Below, piece after piece: positions 33,453-33,536 of a stretch of DNA of 33,536 bases. The notes below the pieces were generated by a model, which was not told where the DNA came from, did not search any database, and saw only the letters and a program-made list of their open reading frames with translations. Made by a program: the position numbers and the translations under genes. Numbering within the stretch: the first letter of the stretch is position 1; every line of letters begins with the position of its first letter. Source of the stretch: CAZPZZ01 sp964591245 (lineage in GTDB: Bacteria > Acidobacteriota > Vicinamibacteria > Vicinamibacterales > UBA8438); NCBI GenBank assembly GCA_964591245.1, contig CAZPZZ010000035.1:1-33536 (forward strand). The letters are read 5' to 3'.

Positions 33453-33478
33453 TACGCGAGACCTATGATACTCGCGTA
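33453..33478 (+). promoter_or_regulatory. Perfect inverted repeat enclosing a -10-like box
   Basis: TACGCGAG (33453-33460) and CTCGCGTA (33471-33478) form a perfect 8-bp inverted repeat with a 10-base centre containing TATGAT (33464-33469), a good -10 box on the plus strand. No convincing -35 precedes it. It lies 33 bases before the gene start at 33512, so a repressor bound here could cover that promoter. Confidence 0.45.
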
Positions 33479-33511
33479 GCCCTAGAGTCGAAATCCAGGT
33501 AGGAGCGTTCG

Positions 33512-33536
33512 ATGGCTGGAAACGGTGCTCTCAATG
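33512..33536 (+). CDS. Probable start of a gene running off the right edge
   Basis: ATG 33512 is preceded by AGGTAGGAG ending about five bases upstream, a good ribosome binding site. The visible residues are MAGNGALN. The -10-like box and inverted repeat at 33453-33478 are positioned to serve it. Eight codons are too few to say anything about the product. Confidence 0.45.

Noticed and set aside
1..33536. Search by eye for CRISPR repeats, insertion sequences, integrases, toxin-antitoxin or phage-defence genes
   Set aside because: No regularly spaced repeats, transposase motifs or recognised defence genes were seen anywhere in the window.

Overview
The window is a GC-rich bacterial chromosome segment packed with ordinary-looking genes. 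I see no insertion sequence, phage, CRISPR array or rRNA. The gene mix suggests a free-living aerobic or respiring Gram-negative-type heterotroph. It includes larB-mutS2-dnaG-rpoD, a B-type sdhCAB with a multi-helix membrane subunit, many secreted proteins with Sec or Tat signals, c-type heme proteins, a Tat-exported molybdenum hydroxylase and a UbiD-family decarboxylase. My best guess is Acidobacteriota (Vicinamibacteria-like). That is inferred from gene content only, without a tree.

Layout. 1-7233 (minus strand): a 3'-truncated tRNA with anticodon CAT, then reading upstream rpoD, dnaG, mutS2 and larB, which form a macromolecular-synthesis-type operon. 7610-14140 (plus strand): a run of envelope and secreted genes. 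These are a DUF1499 membrane protein, a c-type heme protein fused to a copper-monooxygenase-like (PHM-like) module, a secreted partner with an Ig-like C-terminus, a UbiD-family decarboxylase, a small secreted protein, and a Spy/CpxP-like periplasmic protein. A strong hairpin (14166-14202) separates this run from the converging minus-strand block. 14283-21173 (minus strand): sdhC-sdhA-sdhB, then an acetyl/acyl-CoA synthetase overlapping a 3-hydroxyisobutyrate-dehydrogenase-family gene. 21466-24564 (plus strand): a NAD-biosynthesis unit made of a NadQ/NrtR-like Nudix-winged-helix regulator, nadA and nadC. 24962-27409: a PilZ-domain protein (plus strand) converging on an ArnT-like GT39 membrane glycosyltransferase (minus strand). 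27616-31723 (plus strand): a three-subunit xanthine-oxidase-family molybdenum hydroxylase (FeS with Tat signal, Mo, FAD) closed by a very strong hairpin. 31865-33386: a Tat-secreted VOC protein (plus strand) converging on a secreted metallo-beta-lactamase-fold hydrolase (minus strand). A new plus-strand gene appears to begin at 33512.

How the genes fit together. The rpoD block is housekeeping (replication priming, transcription, recombination control). The sdh genes feed the respiratory chain. The synthetase and dehydrogenase pair suggests short-chain acyl or branched-chain amino acid metabolism. The nadQ-nadA-nadC unit makes nicotinate mononucleotide from iminoaspartate under apparent local feedback control. 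The molybdenum hydroxylase is predicted to be folded with cofactors and exported by the Tat signal of its small subunit.

The items most worth following up are the NadQ-type regulator in a genome that does not look alphaproteobacterial, the cytochrome c/PHM-like fusion with its secreted partner, the probable [4Fe-4S] insert in the FAD subunit of the molybdenum hydroxylase, and the two perfect inverted repeats between the metallo-hydrolase and the gene at the right edge. I found no unmistakably new system; most of the window is recognisable metabolism.
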